DNA of 64,000 nt, taken from positions 124,001 through 188,000 of the forward strand of contig JANWYT010000028.1 in assembly GCA_025055175.1 (NCBI GenBank). The letters run 5' to 3'. Below, one piece after another: positions 41,166-49,969 of this stretch. Both the position numbers and the translations under genes were made by a program. Source of the DNA: Anaerolineae bacterium. Lineage in GTDB: Bacteria; Chloroflexota; Anaerolineae; Aggregatilineales; Phototrophicaceae. Each line of letters opens with the position of its first letter. Positions within the stretch are counted from its first letter, which is position 1. The notes beneath the pieces are model-generated. The model did no database searches. It was not told the origin of the DNA and worked only from the letters and a program-made list of their open reading frames with translations.

Positions 41166-43088
41166 ATGATCCGCAAAGTTCTCATCGCTAATCGCGGCGA
41201 AATCGCCTGCCGTATCATCCGCACCTGCCAGGCACTGGGCTTAGCGACGGTGGCTGTCTACAGCCAGGCCGATGAGCGCGCTCTATACGTCGAGATGGCC
41301 GATGAAGCCATCGCCCTAGGTGGCCATTTGCCCAGCGAGAGCTACCTCGACCAGGCCAAGATTATCCAGGCGGCTCTGCGCAGTGGCGCAGACGCTATCC
41401 ATCCCGGCTACGGCTTCCTGGCCGAGAACGCCACCTTCGCCTACCAAGTGCGCGTCAACGGCCTGACCTTCATCGGCCCTTCACCAGAGGCCATCGAAGC
41501 GATGGGCGACAAGCGCGTGGCCAAGCTCATCTTGCAAGGTGTCCCCTATGTGCCAGGCTACATCGGCGACGACCAGAGCGACGCCGCGCTGATCGAGGCC
41601 GCCCAAACCATCGGCGCGCCCATCATGATTAAGGCCACTGCCGGCGGCGGCGGACGCGGTATGCGACTGGTGAACGACCTGGCTGCCCTGCCCGAAGCGC
41701 TGGCGGCAGCGCGTCGTGAAGCTGAACAGGCCTTCGGCAATCCCTCGCTCATGCTGGAGAAGGCTATCACCGTCCCCCGCCACATCGAAGTCCAGGTCTT
41801 CGGCGACCAGCACGGCCACGTGATTGCCCTGGGCGAACGCGAATGCAGCGTTCAACGCCGCCACCAAAAGATCATCGAAGAGTCGCCTTCGACGGCGCTC
41901 ACGCCAGAGCTGCGCCAGCGCATGTGTGAGACTGCCATCAGCATTGCCCGCCAAATTGGCTACAGCAGCGCCGGCACAGTCGAATTTTTGTTGGACAGCG
42001 ACGGCAACTACTACTTCATGGAGATGAACACGCGCCTGCAAGTCGAGCATCCCGTGACCGAGATGATCTATGGGCTGGACTTGGTGCGCTTGCAGATCGA
42101 AGTCGCGCGCGGACGCAGCCTGGCGGAGCTGATTGACCTGGACGCGCTGCGTCCCCAGGGCCACGCCATTGAAGTGCGCGTGTGCGCTGAAGACCCGCAG
42201 AACAACTTCCTGCCAGTGGTGGGGCGCATCCTCCACTGGGAAGCGCCGCCCTACGTGCGCACCGACAGCGGCGTGCGCAGCGGCGATCTGGTCACCCCCT
42301 ATTACGACAGCATGATCGCCAAAGTCATCGCGCATGGCGAGACGCGCAGCGAAGCCATCCGCAAGCTAGACGTGGCCCTGGCACGCCTCCAGCTCTTGGG
42401 GATCAAGAACAACGTCAACTACTTACGCCGTGTGCTGATGAGCGATGACCACCTGGGTGGAATCCTCAGCACGCGCTTCATCGACGATCATCCAGAGCTG
42501 CTGCCAGAGCCGCCGCAGCGTGTGCCGCTGGCTCTGATCGCTTGCGCGCTGGCCCAGGACGACCTGTCGCAGCATTGGCGCAACAATCCCAATCGCGCCA
42601 TACGCCAGCGCTTTCGCCAGGATGGCGAGACGCATGAAGTCGCGCTCTCGCCGCAGGGACAGGGAGTCTATCAGGCGTCCATCCTAGAGCAGACTTACAC
42701 CGTGCAGGTCATCGCTCAGGATAGCCCACGCTTCATCTTGGTAGTGGATGGTCACCGTCAGCCCGTGACTGTCGTTTGTGGCCAGACCAATGAATGGTGG
42801 GTACACACCTTGCGCGGCACGCTGGTCTTACAGTGGCTCTCGCCCTTCCCTGCCCCGCAAGCCAGCGCCGAAGCAGGCGGCAGCCTGCGCGCCCCGATGA
42901 CCGGCCAGGTGCGCCGCGTCCTGGTAGAAGTCGGGCAGGTCGTCAAATCGGGCGATTTGCTGATGATCCTGGAAGCGATGAAGATGGAACACCGCATTGA
43001 AGCGCCGCATGATGGCACGGTGGAAGCCATCCGCTACCAGGTGGGCGAGACCGTGCAGCAGGACGAGGTTCTGCTGGCCCTGTCGTGA
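41166..43088 (+). CDS. acyl-CoA carboxylase alpha subunit (biotin carboxylase + BCCP), AtuF/MCC-alpha type
   Basis: 640 residues. Biotin carboxylase domain: KVLIANRGEIACRIIRT, the ATP-grasp loop TAGGGGRGMR, VFGDQHGHVIALGERECS and EMNTRLQVEHPVTE. A mixed linker (about 450-560) is followed by a biotinyl domain with ILEAMKMEH, Lys in AMKM as the biotin site. It carboxylates biotin with ATP and bicarbonate for the beta subunit encoded at 34182. AGGAGA precedes the ATG. It is the last gene of the cluster; a hairpin follows at 43112. Confidence 0.93.
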   Translation: MIRKVLIANRGEIACRIIRTCQALGLATVAVYSQADERALYVEMADEAIALGGHLPSESYLDQAKIIQAALRSGADAIHPGYGFLAENATFAYQVRVNGLTFIGPSPEAIEAMGDKRVAKLILQGVPYVPGYIGDDQSDAALIEAAQTIGAPIMIKATAGGGGRGMRLVNDLAALPEALAAARREAEQAFGNPSLMLEKAITVPRHIEVQVFGDQHGHVIALGERECSVQRRHQKIIEESPSTALTPELRQRMCETAISIARQIGYSSAGTVEFLLDSDGNYYFMEMNTRLQVEHPVTEMIYGLDLVRLQIEVARGRSLAELIDLDALRPQGHAIEVRVCAEDPQNNFLPVVGRILHWEAPPYVRTDSGVRSGDLVTPYYDSMIAKVIAHGETRSEAIRKLDVALARLQLLGIKNNVNYLRRVLMSDDHLGGILSTRFIDDHPELLPEPPQRVPLALIACALAQDDLSQHWRNNPNRAIRQRFRQDGETHEVALSPQGQGVYQASILEQTYTVQVIAQDSPRFILVVDGHRQPVTVVCGQTNEWWVHTLRGTLVLQWLSPFPAPQASAEAGGSLRAPMTGQVRRVLVEVGQVVKSGDLLMILEAMKMEHRIEAPHDGTVEAIRYQVGETVQQDEVLLALS

Positions 43089-43102
43089 GAAGCAACGCCT
43101 GA

Positions 43103-43138
43103 CTCACCTCACCCTGCTCCTCTCCAGGAGCAGGGCTA
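43103..43138. repeat. intergenic repeat, copy B, with perfect hairpin
   Basis: CTCACCTCA and AGCAGGGCTA bracket a centre as at 3146-3190. Within it CCCTGCTCCT (43112-43121), loop CTCC and AGGAGCAGGG (43126-43135) form a perfect 10-pair stem between two convergent genes. No T-tract, so it may act as a REP-like element or a factor-assisted terminator. Confidence 0.5.
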
Positions 43139-43149
43139 CACCGATGGCC

Positions 43150-45042
43150 TCAACGCGGGAAGGTGCGATTGGCAGCGACGGCCTCCTGGTCAATGGCGAC
43201 CACGGCTTCAAATTCGCCCCTGATGTTGGAGACGGCGCCCGTGATCGTGACCCTGACCTCCAGGGCTGTGTCACTCGTATTCGTCCAGGACAAACGCGGA
43301 TTGAGACCGTCGGTGTCATCTTCGCTGGCCAGCTCGTTGCCTGCTTCGTCGTAGATGACGATCAGCAAATCCAACGAGGGATCGTCCACAGGCGTGGCCG
43401 CCACGTTCAGCATCTCGCCAGGGTAGACCATCACATAATGCGCGAAGACGTCTTTGTAGAGGCGCAAATAGCCGCGCCAGACTTCGACGGGCGCCCACTG
43501 CATGGCTGTGCGGTAATTGCTCATGTCCCAGTCGAATTCAGGACGTGCCACCTGGCTGGTGCTAGTCTCGCTCACCGTCACCTGCCAATCAGTGAAGCGG
43601 CAACTGTACTGGTCGCGCGGAGTGCGGGTGTTGAGGACGATGAGGTAACTCTCGCTGAAAGGACGCAGGTCGACGCTGGCCTGCGTCCCCAGGCGGAAGA
43701 CGCTAGCTCGGCTATTCACACGATCTAGCCCCACCAGGAACATGGTCATCTGAGCGTCGTTCAAGCGGAATTCGTAGCTGCCATCGGTGAAGGGGATGAG
43801 CAGATAATCGACGCCGAGTTCTTGTACGCCATCGCGGTAAATTGGATAGTTACCAGCTTCTGTGATGATACGCTCCACGTAGACGGGTTCAAGCCAGCGC
43901 AGCGGCAACGTGTGATCGACCAGTAGATTGCGTATAGCAGCACGCGCGCGAATATCGATGATGTCCATGCCCCACTGGTTGGCGCTGGCCAGCATAACGT
44001 CGAAGCCCTCGTAGTCGGCGATATTGCGCCACAAGACGCGATGGAGGTCTTCTGGCCCAAAGTCGCGCGCCAGCGAGTCCTGGATCAGCCATTCACCATA
44101 GATACGTGTGCGCAACGGTTCATTCTCGTCGTTGGTCTGCCAGCCCAGGCACAGATCAGGGTGGCGGGTGAGCATGTAGGAATAGCCGACGGCGTCTTCT
44201 TCGTCGGGGTAGACTTGTGTCTCCATCCAGACTGCACCCCACTCAGCTGGGCCACCATAAGCATCGCCAAAATCGAAAGAGAACTGAATGTTGTGGTGCA
44301 GTTCGTGAGCGATAGTGGCGCGCATAGCTCCCAGTGGATCATCACTATAGCCTTCCATGTCATTCTCTACCACCAGATGACTGGTGCTGGCGTATTGCTC
44401 CACTTGCGGGGTGAAGGGATTGTCCCCAACTTGTACCTCTGACTGAGCGTAGCCGAAGACGCCTTCTAAGTTCAGCAGGTAGAGGTCGAAGCGCTCGTCG
44501 CCACCCTCGCCGCAATCGGGCGGGGGCAGAGGCCAGCCCATGCGGTCAATTTGAATGCTGAAGGACTCTTCCAGCGCTTCGGCAGCCGCCTGAGCATAAG
44601 CTTCAGTGGTGGCGTGTTCGCCCTTGGTGGTGTAATGAACGACAAAGCGCTCCGTCCCCAAGCGGCGTTCGTCAGGGCCAAGATCGGGACGCTTGCTGAG
44701 CGTCTCGCGGCGCAGGCAGTAGTCGGGCGGGGGCTGGACGACAGGAACGCTCTCACAGCCTGGGCCGCTAGCGCGCGCCACATCGCTGCGCACCCATCCC
44801 CCGCTGAAAGTACGCCACCAGCGCTGGCCATCGCTGCCCTGACGTTGGCCTGTCACCTCGGCTAAGTTGCCTACGCTCAGCACGTCGGCGCGCGGATAGT
44901 TCGTGCCAGGGCCGCCGCGCATGTTTACTCCCTGGTTGCCCGCTGGCGTGACGCTGCACGCTGCTTGCCCTTGTGTGGCGCCGGCCAGACCTAGTGCAAT
45001 CCCAACCAGCACTGTGTACCCCACAACCCGTCTTCTCAGCAT
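43150..45042 (-). CDS. secreted SH3b-metalloprotease-PPC protein (MXAN_6640-type)
   Basis: 630 residues. The signal peptide (TVLVGIALGLAGATQGQA) is followed by a bacterial SH3 domain (about 30-95, GVNMRGGPGTNY). The metalloprotease core shares with the protein at 9733 the blocks PPDCGEGGDERFDLYLL, VENDMEGYSDD and ATIAHELHHNIQFSFD; EWGAVWMETQVYP follows. The end (about 510-625) resembles a PPC-type beta domain (DLLIVIYDEAGNELASEDDTD). The SH3 part suggests wall attachment. The extra domains distinguish it from the shorter paralogue. Substrate unknown. Confidence 0.75.
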   Translation of the reverse strand: MLRRRVVGYTVLVGIALGLAGATQGQAACSVTPAGNQGVNMRGGPGTNYPRADVLSVGNLAEVTGQRQGSDGQRWWRTFSGGWVRSDVARASGPGCESVPVVQPPPDYCLRRETLSKRPDLGPDERRLGTERFVVHYTTKGEHATTEAYAQAAAEALEESFSIQIDRMGWPLPPPDCGEGGDERFDLYLLNLEGVFGYAQSEVQVGDNPFTPQVEQYASTSHLVVENDMEGYSDDPLGAMRATIAHELHHNIQFSFDFGDAYGGPAEWGAVWMETQVYPDEEDAVGYSYMLTRHPDLCLGWQTNDENEPLRTRIYGEWLIQDSLARDFGPEDLHRVLWRNIADYEGFDVMLASANQWGMDIIDIRARAAIRNLLVDHTLPLRWLEPVYVERIITEAGNYPIYRDGVQELGVDYLLIPFTDGSYEFRLNDAQMTMFLVGLDRVNSRASVFRLGTQASVDLRPFSESYLIVLNTRTPRDQYSCRFTDWQVTVSETSTSQVARPEFDWDMSNYRTAMQWAPVEVWRGYLRLYKDVFAHYVMVYPGEMLNVAATPVDDPSLDLLIVIYDEAGNELASEDDTDGLNPRLSWTNTSDTALEVRVTITGAVSNIRGEFEAVVAIDQEAVAANRTFPR

Positions 45043-45151
45043 GATGGCTCATTTCTCAAAAAGGTCAATCGTCAAAGCACATGCACAAATTATAAGGGCA
45101 AAGTGAGTTACAATGGCTGAAGGATTCGTCCACATACCCATGAGGTGTAGC

Positions 45152-45736
45152 ATGATCTTACGGCGCTTGTGTTCTGCCTGGCTGGCGCTGTTGAGCCTGG
45201 CAGCTTGTGGCAGCGATCCTGTCCCAACCAGCCCGCCTTCGGTCGACGCAGATAGCAGCACGCCACAGCCCACGCCCGAAGCCTTCATCATCGTCACACG
45301 CCAGCCACGACCCACCGAGGAGAATTCGCTCGATGACATTCTAGCAGGCGTGCCGATTGGGCCAACGCTAGTCTCCAGCGCCACCGAAGACCCCGACCGC
45401 GCCCTGGTCTTCGACTTGGTCGAACTTACGATATGGGGTGGGCCGGAGGGGCGGCTAGAGCTGGCTCTGCGCCAAGATGGCAGCTACGTACGCAACGGGG
45501 TAGCAGGTCGCGTACCGCCCAGCGTGGTAACCGCCGTCGATGACGCCCTAGACAACATCAACTTCTTCGGCCTGAACGGCATTTATTCCAGCCTGAACGC
45601 AGAGAATCCAGCGCGGCGCTATTCGTTGCGCGTGGTGCGCGCTAACTTAGATCGGCGCATTGATGGAGAAGAAGGCTTCATCCCGCGCGAGTTCCTCATG
45701 CTGTTAGGTCAGATCGCCAGCATTGGGGTGAACTAG
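45152..45736 (+). CDS. lipoprotein of unknown function
   Basis: 194 residues from the ATG with GAGGTG upstream; in-frame ATGs at 45113 and 45140 lack this. A lipobox LSLAAC gives lipidation at Cys19. A Ser/Pro/Thr linker precedes a soluble domain containing VELTIWGGPEGRLELALRQDGSYVRNG, reminiscent of YbjN- or DUF-type envelope domains but not recognised. The stop shares the CTAG palindrome with the convergent HAD gene. Confidence 0.65.
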   Translation: MILRRLCSAWLALLSLAACGSDPVPTSPPSVDADSSTPQPTPEAFIIVTRQPRPTEENSLDDILAGVPIGPTLVSSATEDPDRALVFDLVELTIWGGPEGRLELALRQDGSYVRNGVAGRVPPSVVTAVDDALDNINFFGLNGIYSSLNAENPARRYSLRVVRANLDRRIDGEEGFIPREFLMLLGQIASIGVN

Positions 45737-46455
45737 GCCAGCAAGGTCAACAACTCTGGCAGGCTATGAACGATGTGGACAGCGCGCTGGGCCAGAGCGC
45801 GCGGCTTACGTACAATCTGCACAGCTCGCCAGCCTGCATCGGCCGCCCAATCCACGTAGCGCGCTTCGCTCTCCACGACCCAGCCCTGGTTGGGGGTGCC
45901 GCTGCGCTGCCAGGCTCGCTCCCAGAAGACCGTATCCTTCTCCCAGCGCTCTAGCGTGTCGCTGCCCATGAGCAGAGCAGGATCGAACAGGCTCAGCACG
46001 CCGCCTTGTTCTAGGGTGACGCACACCTGGTTGGCCGCGGCGTTGCTGGCCGTCCCCAAACGCCAGCCGCCTTGATGTAGGGCGCGCAGAGTCGGCGCGC
46101 TGTCGGCGTAGAGCGTATCTTGGCCACCATGTTGCACAGCCAGGGCTGGCAGCTCACGAGTCAGCGTCACCAGCTCCGACGCCGCAGGATAGGGCTGCCC
46201 CAGCAAACGAAACAGCGCGCGGGTAGTGCGCAGCATGAGTTCTTGGTAGTCGGCGTAGCCCTCATCGCCGCTCAAATCCAGGTCAGCGGCGTAGCTGTCC
46301 CAATCGGCCACAATTGCACGGCTAGCCTCAGCCCAAGCCTGGGCTGAGCCGCCGTAGCGCGCAGCCATGACCTGGCCCAGGCCTCGCCTGTAAGCTGCTC
46401 GGACGAGAGTAGGATCGGCCAAAGTGTTGTGCAGATCGAAGAGAATGATGGGCAT
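45733..46455 (-). CDS. HAD-superfamily hydrolase
   Basis: 240 residues. Motif I is ILFDLHNTL, where Asp7 is the nucleophile and the usual +2 Asp is His. Motif II is LGTASNAA, and the Lys/motif III-IV region is near GWVVESEARYVDWAADAGW. The +2 position is also not Asp in 2-haloacid dehalogenases (FDLYGTL), so the enzyme may not be a standard phosphatase. The cap domain is helical (residues 15-95). Substrate unknown. Confidence 0.8.
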   Translation of the reverse strand: MPIILFDLHNTLADPTLVRAAYRRGLGQVMAARYGGSAQAWAEASRAIVADWDSYAADLDLSGDEGYADYQELMLRTTRALFRLLGQPYPAASELVTLTRELPALAVQHGGQDTLYADSAPTLRALHQGGWRLGTASNAAANQVCVTLEQGGVLSLFDPALLMGSDTLERWEKDTVFWERAWQRSGTPNQGWVVESEARYVDWAADAGWRAVQIVRKPRALAQRAVHIVHSLPELLTLLA

Positions 46456-46548
46456 GGACTGCGGCCTCAGGAGGACATATCCCGACTCTTATGCTAAGTG
46501 TATTTCGAATGAGCTACGAGCGTCACAGCAGAGTGGCGCGTTTGCCTG

Positions 46549-46578
46549 TTCACAAGAGCAAAGCCGAGCCTTATAATA
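46549..46578 (+). promoter_or_regulatory. promoter of the FKBP gene
   Basis: TTCACA (46549-46554), 18 bases, TATAAT (46573-46578), 53 bases before the start. Confidence 0.5.
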
Positions 46579-46631
46579 GCTGCCGTATTTTTCCCCGCTC
46601 ATACGCGGGATGTTCAGGAGACAAGCACCCT

Positions 46632-47174
46632 ATGGCTCACCGCCTCACAAACAACATGGTCGGCTCTATCGCCTACAAGCTGACTGTTGACGGCCAACTC
46701 ATCGAAGACATCTCACCTCAGGACGCCATCGAATATCTGCATGGTGCAGAGAATATCGTCCCAGGCCTGGAAGCCGCTTTGCAAGACAAGACCGTTGGCG
46801 ATACTTTCAGCGTTGTCGTGCCACCGTCTGAGGGTTATGGGGACTATGACGAAGAAGACATTGCCCAATTTCCGCGCTCAGACTTTGAAGAAGCCGACGC
46901 GCTAGAAGTGGGCATGGAGATTGAATTTGACATGGACGAAGACGACGAAGACGGGATCATCGAAGTTGGCAAGATCATTGATCTAGACGAGGACACTGTC
47001 ACTGTCGACTTCAACCATCCTCTGGCCGGCAAGACCCTGCATTACGACGTACAAGTCGTTGAAGTGCGTCCCGCCACCGAAGAGGAGCTGGCCCTAGGCG
47101 TGCCAGAGAGCATGTTCGACATGTTCGAAGACGACTTCGAGGACGACGAACAAGATCAGGGCTATAAGAACTAG
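46632..47174 (+). CDS. SlyD-type FKBP peptidyl-prolyl isomerase
   Basis: 180 residues from the ATG at 46632, behind AGGAGA; upstream ATGs precede the promoter. The FKBP core has ENIVPGLEAALQDKTVGD and PPSEGYGDYDEED. An inserted IF-type segment (about 65-125) is unusually acidic (MDEDDEDG). The conserved VDFNHPLAGKTLHYDV and an acidic tail complete it. SlyD-type proteins are cytosolic foldases and metal binders; the His-rich tail of E. coli SlyD is absent. A strong hairpin follows at 47189. Confidence 0.88.
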   Translation: MAHRLTNNMVGSIAYKLTVDGQLIEDISPQDAIEYLHGAENIVPGLEAALQDKTVGDTFSVVVPPSEGYGDYDEEDIAQFPRSDFEEADALEVGMEIEFDMDEDDEDGIIEVGKIIDLDEDTVTVDFNHPLAGKTLHYDVQVVEVRPATEEELALGVPESMFDMFEDDFEDDEQDQGYKN

Positions 47175-47188
47175 CCTCCCCTCGTCGT

Positions 47189-47216
47189 GCCGTCCATCGC
47201 CCTGGCAGTGGACGGC
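47189..47216 (+). terminator. hairpin after the FKBP gene
   Basis: GCCGTCCA and TGGACGGC form an eight-pair stem with an inner GCC/GGC step, then TCTGCC and a pyrimidine-rich stretch. Probably an intrinsic terminator or transcript end. Confidence 0.5.
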
Positions 47217-47259
47217 TCTGCCCTCTTGTCTACCTCGCCCATAGTTGGATGAGGCCTAC

Positions 47260-48558
47260 ATGTACATCCGCACCCCGCCCCGCTATCGCCGTACTGCTCG
47301 TCGCAGCCCCTTCAACTTCCGCCGCTATCTGCTGTGGCTAGTGCTGATCGGCCTGATTGCGGGCAATCTGGGCCTGCTAGAACGGCGCGATGAGGTGCGC
47401 GTGCAGGTCGACCACCTCATCAATCGTGCTATCAGCGAAGTGGGACGCAGCGCCGCCACCCTGGTCGCTCCGCTGCCCACCCCCACTCAGAATCCCAGCG
47501 GTATCCTGATCGAAGCCGATAACTTCTGGGCTAGCGGCTCGATCACCGAGGCGGTCAAGCGCTACATCAGCGTGTTAGACGCCGTCCCAAACGATCTGGG
47601 GATTCATTATCGCGTCGTCTTCGGCTTGCAAGCTTTGGGCGCAGCCCAAGAAGCAGCGCGCTACGCTGAACGTGCCGTCACTGCTGACCCCTTCTCCGCT
47701 GATGCCTGGGCCGTGCGCGCCTGGGCGCTGAACAGCATTGGGCGCAGCGGCGAAGCCATCGCCAGTGGGCTGCACGCCCTCAGCCTCGACCCCAACAACC
47801 CGCGCGCTGCCGCCTATCTGGCCGAAGCCTACTTCAGCGTAGAGCAGTACCAGCGCGCCCAATCCCTGGCTGAACAGGCCATCCGCAACGATCCTGACTC
47901 GTTCGAGGGCTACTGGGTGCGCGGCAAAATCCGCGAAGAGAGCCTATTCCAATTCGACAGCGCTCTGGAGGACTACCGCATCGCCTATCAGATTGCCTTA
48001 CAGCGCCAGCCCGCCGCTCTGGGCTTGGCCGCCGTCGACATTGCTCAGATGGAGATTCGCAACCAAAACTACGACGCTGCCATCGATATCCTAGACGATG
48101 TCATCACTAGCAACCCCGACAACACCCCCGCCCTGTTCTGGATGGGGACGATCTACTTCTCGTTCAAGGGCGATCCAGCCACTGCCAACAGCTATTTGAT
48201 GCGCTGTGTCGATTACAATCCTAACAGTTATAACTGCCTCTATCTGCTGGGCCGTACTCAGTTCAGTCTCGACCAAATTCAGTCGGCTATTCAGTCGTTC
48301 GAAGCCGCTGTGCGCGCTGGTTCGCCCTTCCCACGCCATTACTGGTGGGCCGCCAATGCGCACTTCGCCCTAGGCGACTGCACCCGCGCTAACGAATACC
48401 TGCGTCAGGGCAGCGCTCTCCTCACGCAGTCCAGTCCAGCAGAACTGCGCGACGCCTACAACTATCTCATCACCACCTGCGGCACGAACTTCGGCGCGCC
48501 CCTCGCCCCGACTGAGTCAGGGCCGACGCCGACGCTCGACCCTGCTAACGCAGGGTGA
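47260..48558 (+). CDS. membrane-anchored TPR protein
   Basis: 432 residues from the ATG with GAGG five bases upstream. A basic N-terminus and one membrane helix (LLWLVLIGLIAGNLGLL) precede about eight TPR units outside the membrane, for example DAWAVRAWALNSIGRSGEAI and PALFWMGTIYFSFKGD. A Pro/Thr tail ends it. It probably scaffolds envelope proteins; no enzyme motif. The 3' end overlaps the convergent small gene by 14 bases. Confidence 0.75.
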   Translation: MYIRTPPRYRRTARRSPFNFRRYLLWLVLIGLIAGNLGLLERRDEVRVQVDHLINRAISEVGRSAATLVAPLPTPTQNPSGILIEADNFWASGSITEAVKRYISVLDAVPNDLGIHYRVVFGLQALGAAQEAARYAERAVTADPFSADAWAVRAWALNSIGRSGEAIASGLHALSLDPNNPRAAAYLAEAYFSVEQYQRAQSLAEQAIRNDPDSFEGYWVRGKIREESLFQFDSALEDYRIAYQIALQRQPAALGLAAVDIAQMEIRNQNYDAAIDILDDVITSNPDNTPALFWMGTIYFSFKGDPATANSYLMRCVDYNPNSYNCLYLLGRTQFSLDQIQSAIQSFEAAVRAGSPFPRHYWWAANAHFALGDCTRANEYLRQGSALLTQSSPAELRDAYNYLITTCGTNFGAPLAPTESGPTPTLDPANAG

Positions 48559-48709
48559 CGACTTGAATGCCCAAGACGTTCGACATGACAGCCACCACCA
48601 CCAGGGTAAGAGCCACCGCCGCGAAGATCGATAGGCCGTAGCGGATGAGCTGGCGGAGCTGGGCGCGTTCCTCTTCCGTCCAGGGCTGATGAGGCTTGGG
48701 CGCAGACAT
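48545..48709 (-). CDS. 54-residue single-TM membrane protein
   Basis: ATG at 48709 with GGGAG upstream. A charged, Pro-containing N-terminus (WTEEERAQLRQLIRYG) is followed by one membrane helix (IFAAVALTLVVVAVMSNVLG). It is divergent from rfbB. No family recognised; the ribosome site and helix support it as real. Confidence 0.6.
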   Translation of the reverse strand: MSAPKPHQPWTEEERAQLRQLIRYGLSIFAAVALTLVVVAVMSNVLGIQVVTLR

Positions 48710-48858
48710 AGCACAATCTCCCTCATGAGCCGATCCATGAACATCTGCACTTTTCATCTTAGCTGCCAGCGACAGCGCTCACAAGGGCGCAGGCTTGTCC
48801 CAGGCAGGACGTGATGTATAGTTGTCGCTAAACTTGCCCATCTATCTTGAGGAACACT

Positions 48859-49893
48859 ATGAAAACGATCTTGGTCACGGGCGGCGCTGGCTTCATCGGC
48901 AGCGCTTTCGTCCGTCACATGGTCACCACTTATCCAGAGCTGACCATCGTCACCTACGACAAGCTGACCTATGCCGGCAATCTGGACAACTTGCTGCCCA
49001 TCAAAGACGCGCCCAATCATGCCTTCGTGCGAGGCGACATCGCCGATCATGAAGCCGTGCGCGAGACCTTCCAGCGTTACAGCGTAGATACAGTGGTCAA
49101 CTTCGCCGCCGAGAGCCACGTCGATCGCAGCATCCTCGATCCTGACGCCTTCATCCGCACTGACGTGATTGGCGTCTATGTGCTGCTAGAAGAAGCACGA
49201 CGGCACGGCATAGGCCGCTTCGTCCAGGTCTCCACCGACGAAGTCTACGGCGACGTCCGTGAAGGCTTCAGCGTCGAGACGGATCCTTTCATGCCCAACA
49301 GTCCCTACGCTGCCAGCAAGGCCAGCGGCGAGCTGATGGTGCGTAGCTACCATGTCACCTATGGCATAGACACGGTCGTCACGCGCGGCAGCAACACTTA
49401 TGGGCCATACCAATACCCAGAGAAGCTGATTCCGTTCTTTGCAACAGAGGCACTAGACGGGCGCCCACTGCCCGTCTACGGCGACGGTCAGCAAGTGCGC
49501 GATTGGCTGCACGTGGACGATCACGCACGCGGCGTAGCCCATGCCCTGCTGCACGGCAAAAGTGGCGAAGCCTATAACATCGCCGGCGAAGCCCTGCGCG
49601 TCAACCTAGAGGTGACGCGCCTGCTGCTGAGCATTCTGGGCAAGGATGAATCGCTCATAAAATTTGTGCCAGATCGGCCAGGCCATGACCGTCGCTACGC
49701 CATGAATTGTGATAAGCTCAAGGCCCTGGGCTGGGAGCGTCGGTATGACTTTGAAGACGGTCTGCGCGCCACCCTAACTTGGTATCAGGAGAACGAGTGG
49801 TGGTGGCGCAAGATCAAGACAGGCGAGTACCTGGAATACTACAGACGCCAATATGCAGAGCGCCTGGCAGCGGGCCAGGACGTCAGCAGCTGA
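48859..49893 (+). CDS. rfbB: dTDP-glucose 4,6-dehydratase
   Basis: 344 residues from the ATG behind GAGGAA; an in-frame TTG at 48847 lies within that site. It opens with VTGGAGFIGSAF (NAD Rossmann), then YDKLTYAGNLDNL, VNFAAESHVDRSI, STDEVYGDV and YAASKASGELM (Tyr-x3-Lys). It converts dTDP-glucose to the 4-keto-6-deoxy sugar for rhamnose and other deoxysugars. No rfbA, C or D neighbours are present; the gene stands alone before a strong terminator. Confidence 0.93.
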   Translation: MKTILVTGGAGFIGSAFVRHMVTTYPELTIVTYDKLTYAGNLDNLLPIKDAPNHAFVRGDIADHEAVRETFQRYSVDTVVNFAAESHVDRSILDPDAFIRTDVIGVYVLLEEARRHGIGRFVQVSTDEVYGDVREGFSVETDPFMPNSPYAASKASGELMVRSYHVTYGIDTVVTRGSNTYGPYQYPEKLIPFFATEALDGRPLPVYGDGQQVRDWLHVDDHARGVAHALLHGKSGEAYNIAGEALRVNLEVTRLLLSILGKDESLIKFVPDRPGHDRRYAMNCDKLKALGWERRYDFEDGLRATLTWYQENEWWWRKIKTGEYLEYYRRQYAERLAAGQDVSS

Positions 49894-49900
49894 ACACACA

Positions 49901-49944
49901 TCAGACGAAAAAAGCCTGGCTTGCACCAGGCTTCTTTCGTCTGA
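49901..49944. terminator. bidirectional intrinsic terminator
   Basis: A 19-base arm at 49901-49919 pairs with 49926-49944 with one mismatch, loop CTTGCA. A-rich and T-rich blocks inside the arms and CACACA flanks suit termination of both rfbB and the convergent glnA. Confidence 0.75.
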
Positions 49945-49969
49945 CACACACACAAGGAGATTGGTGGGT

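Noticed and set aside
41481-42335. 284-codon frame antisense to the biotin carboxylase gene
   Set aside because: Same reason: conserved ATP-grasp sequence on the other strand accounts for the open frame.
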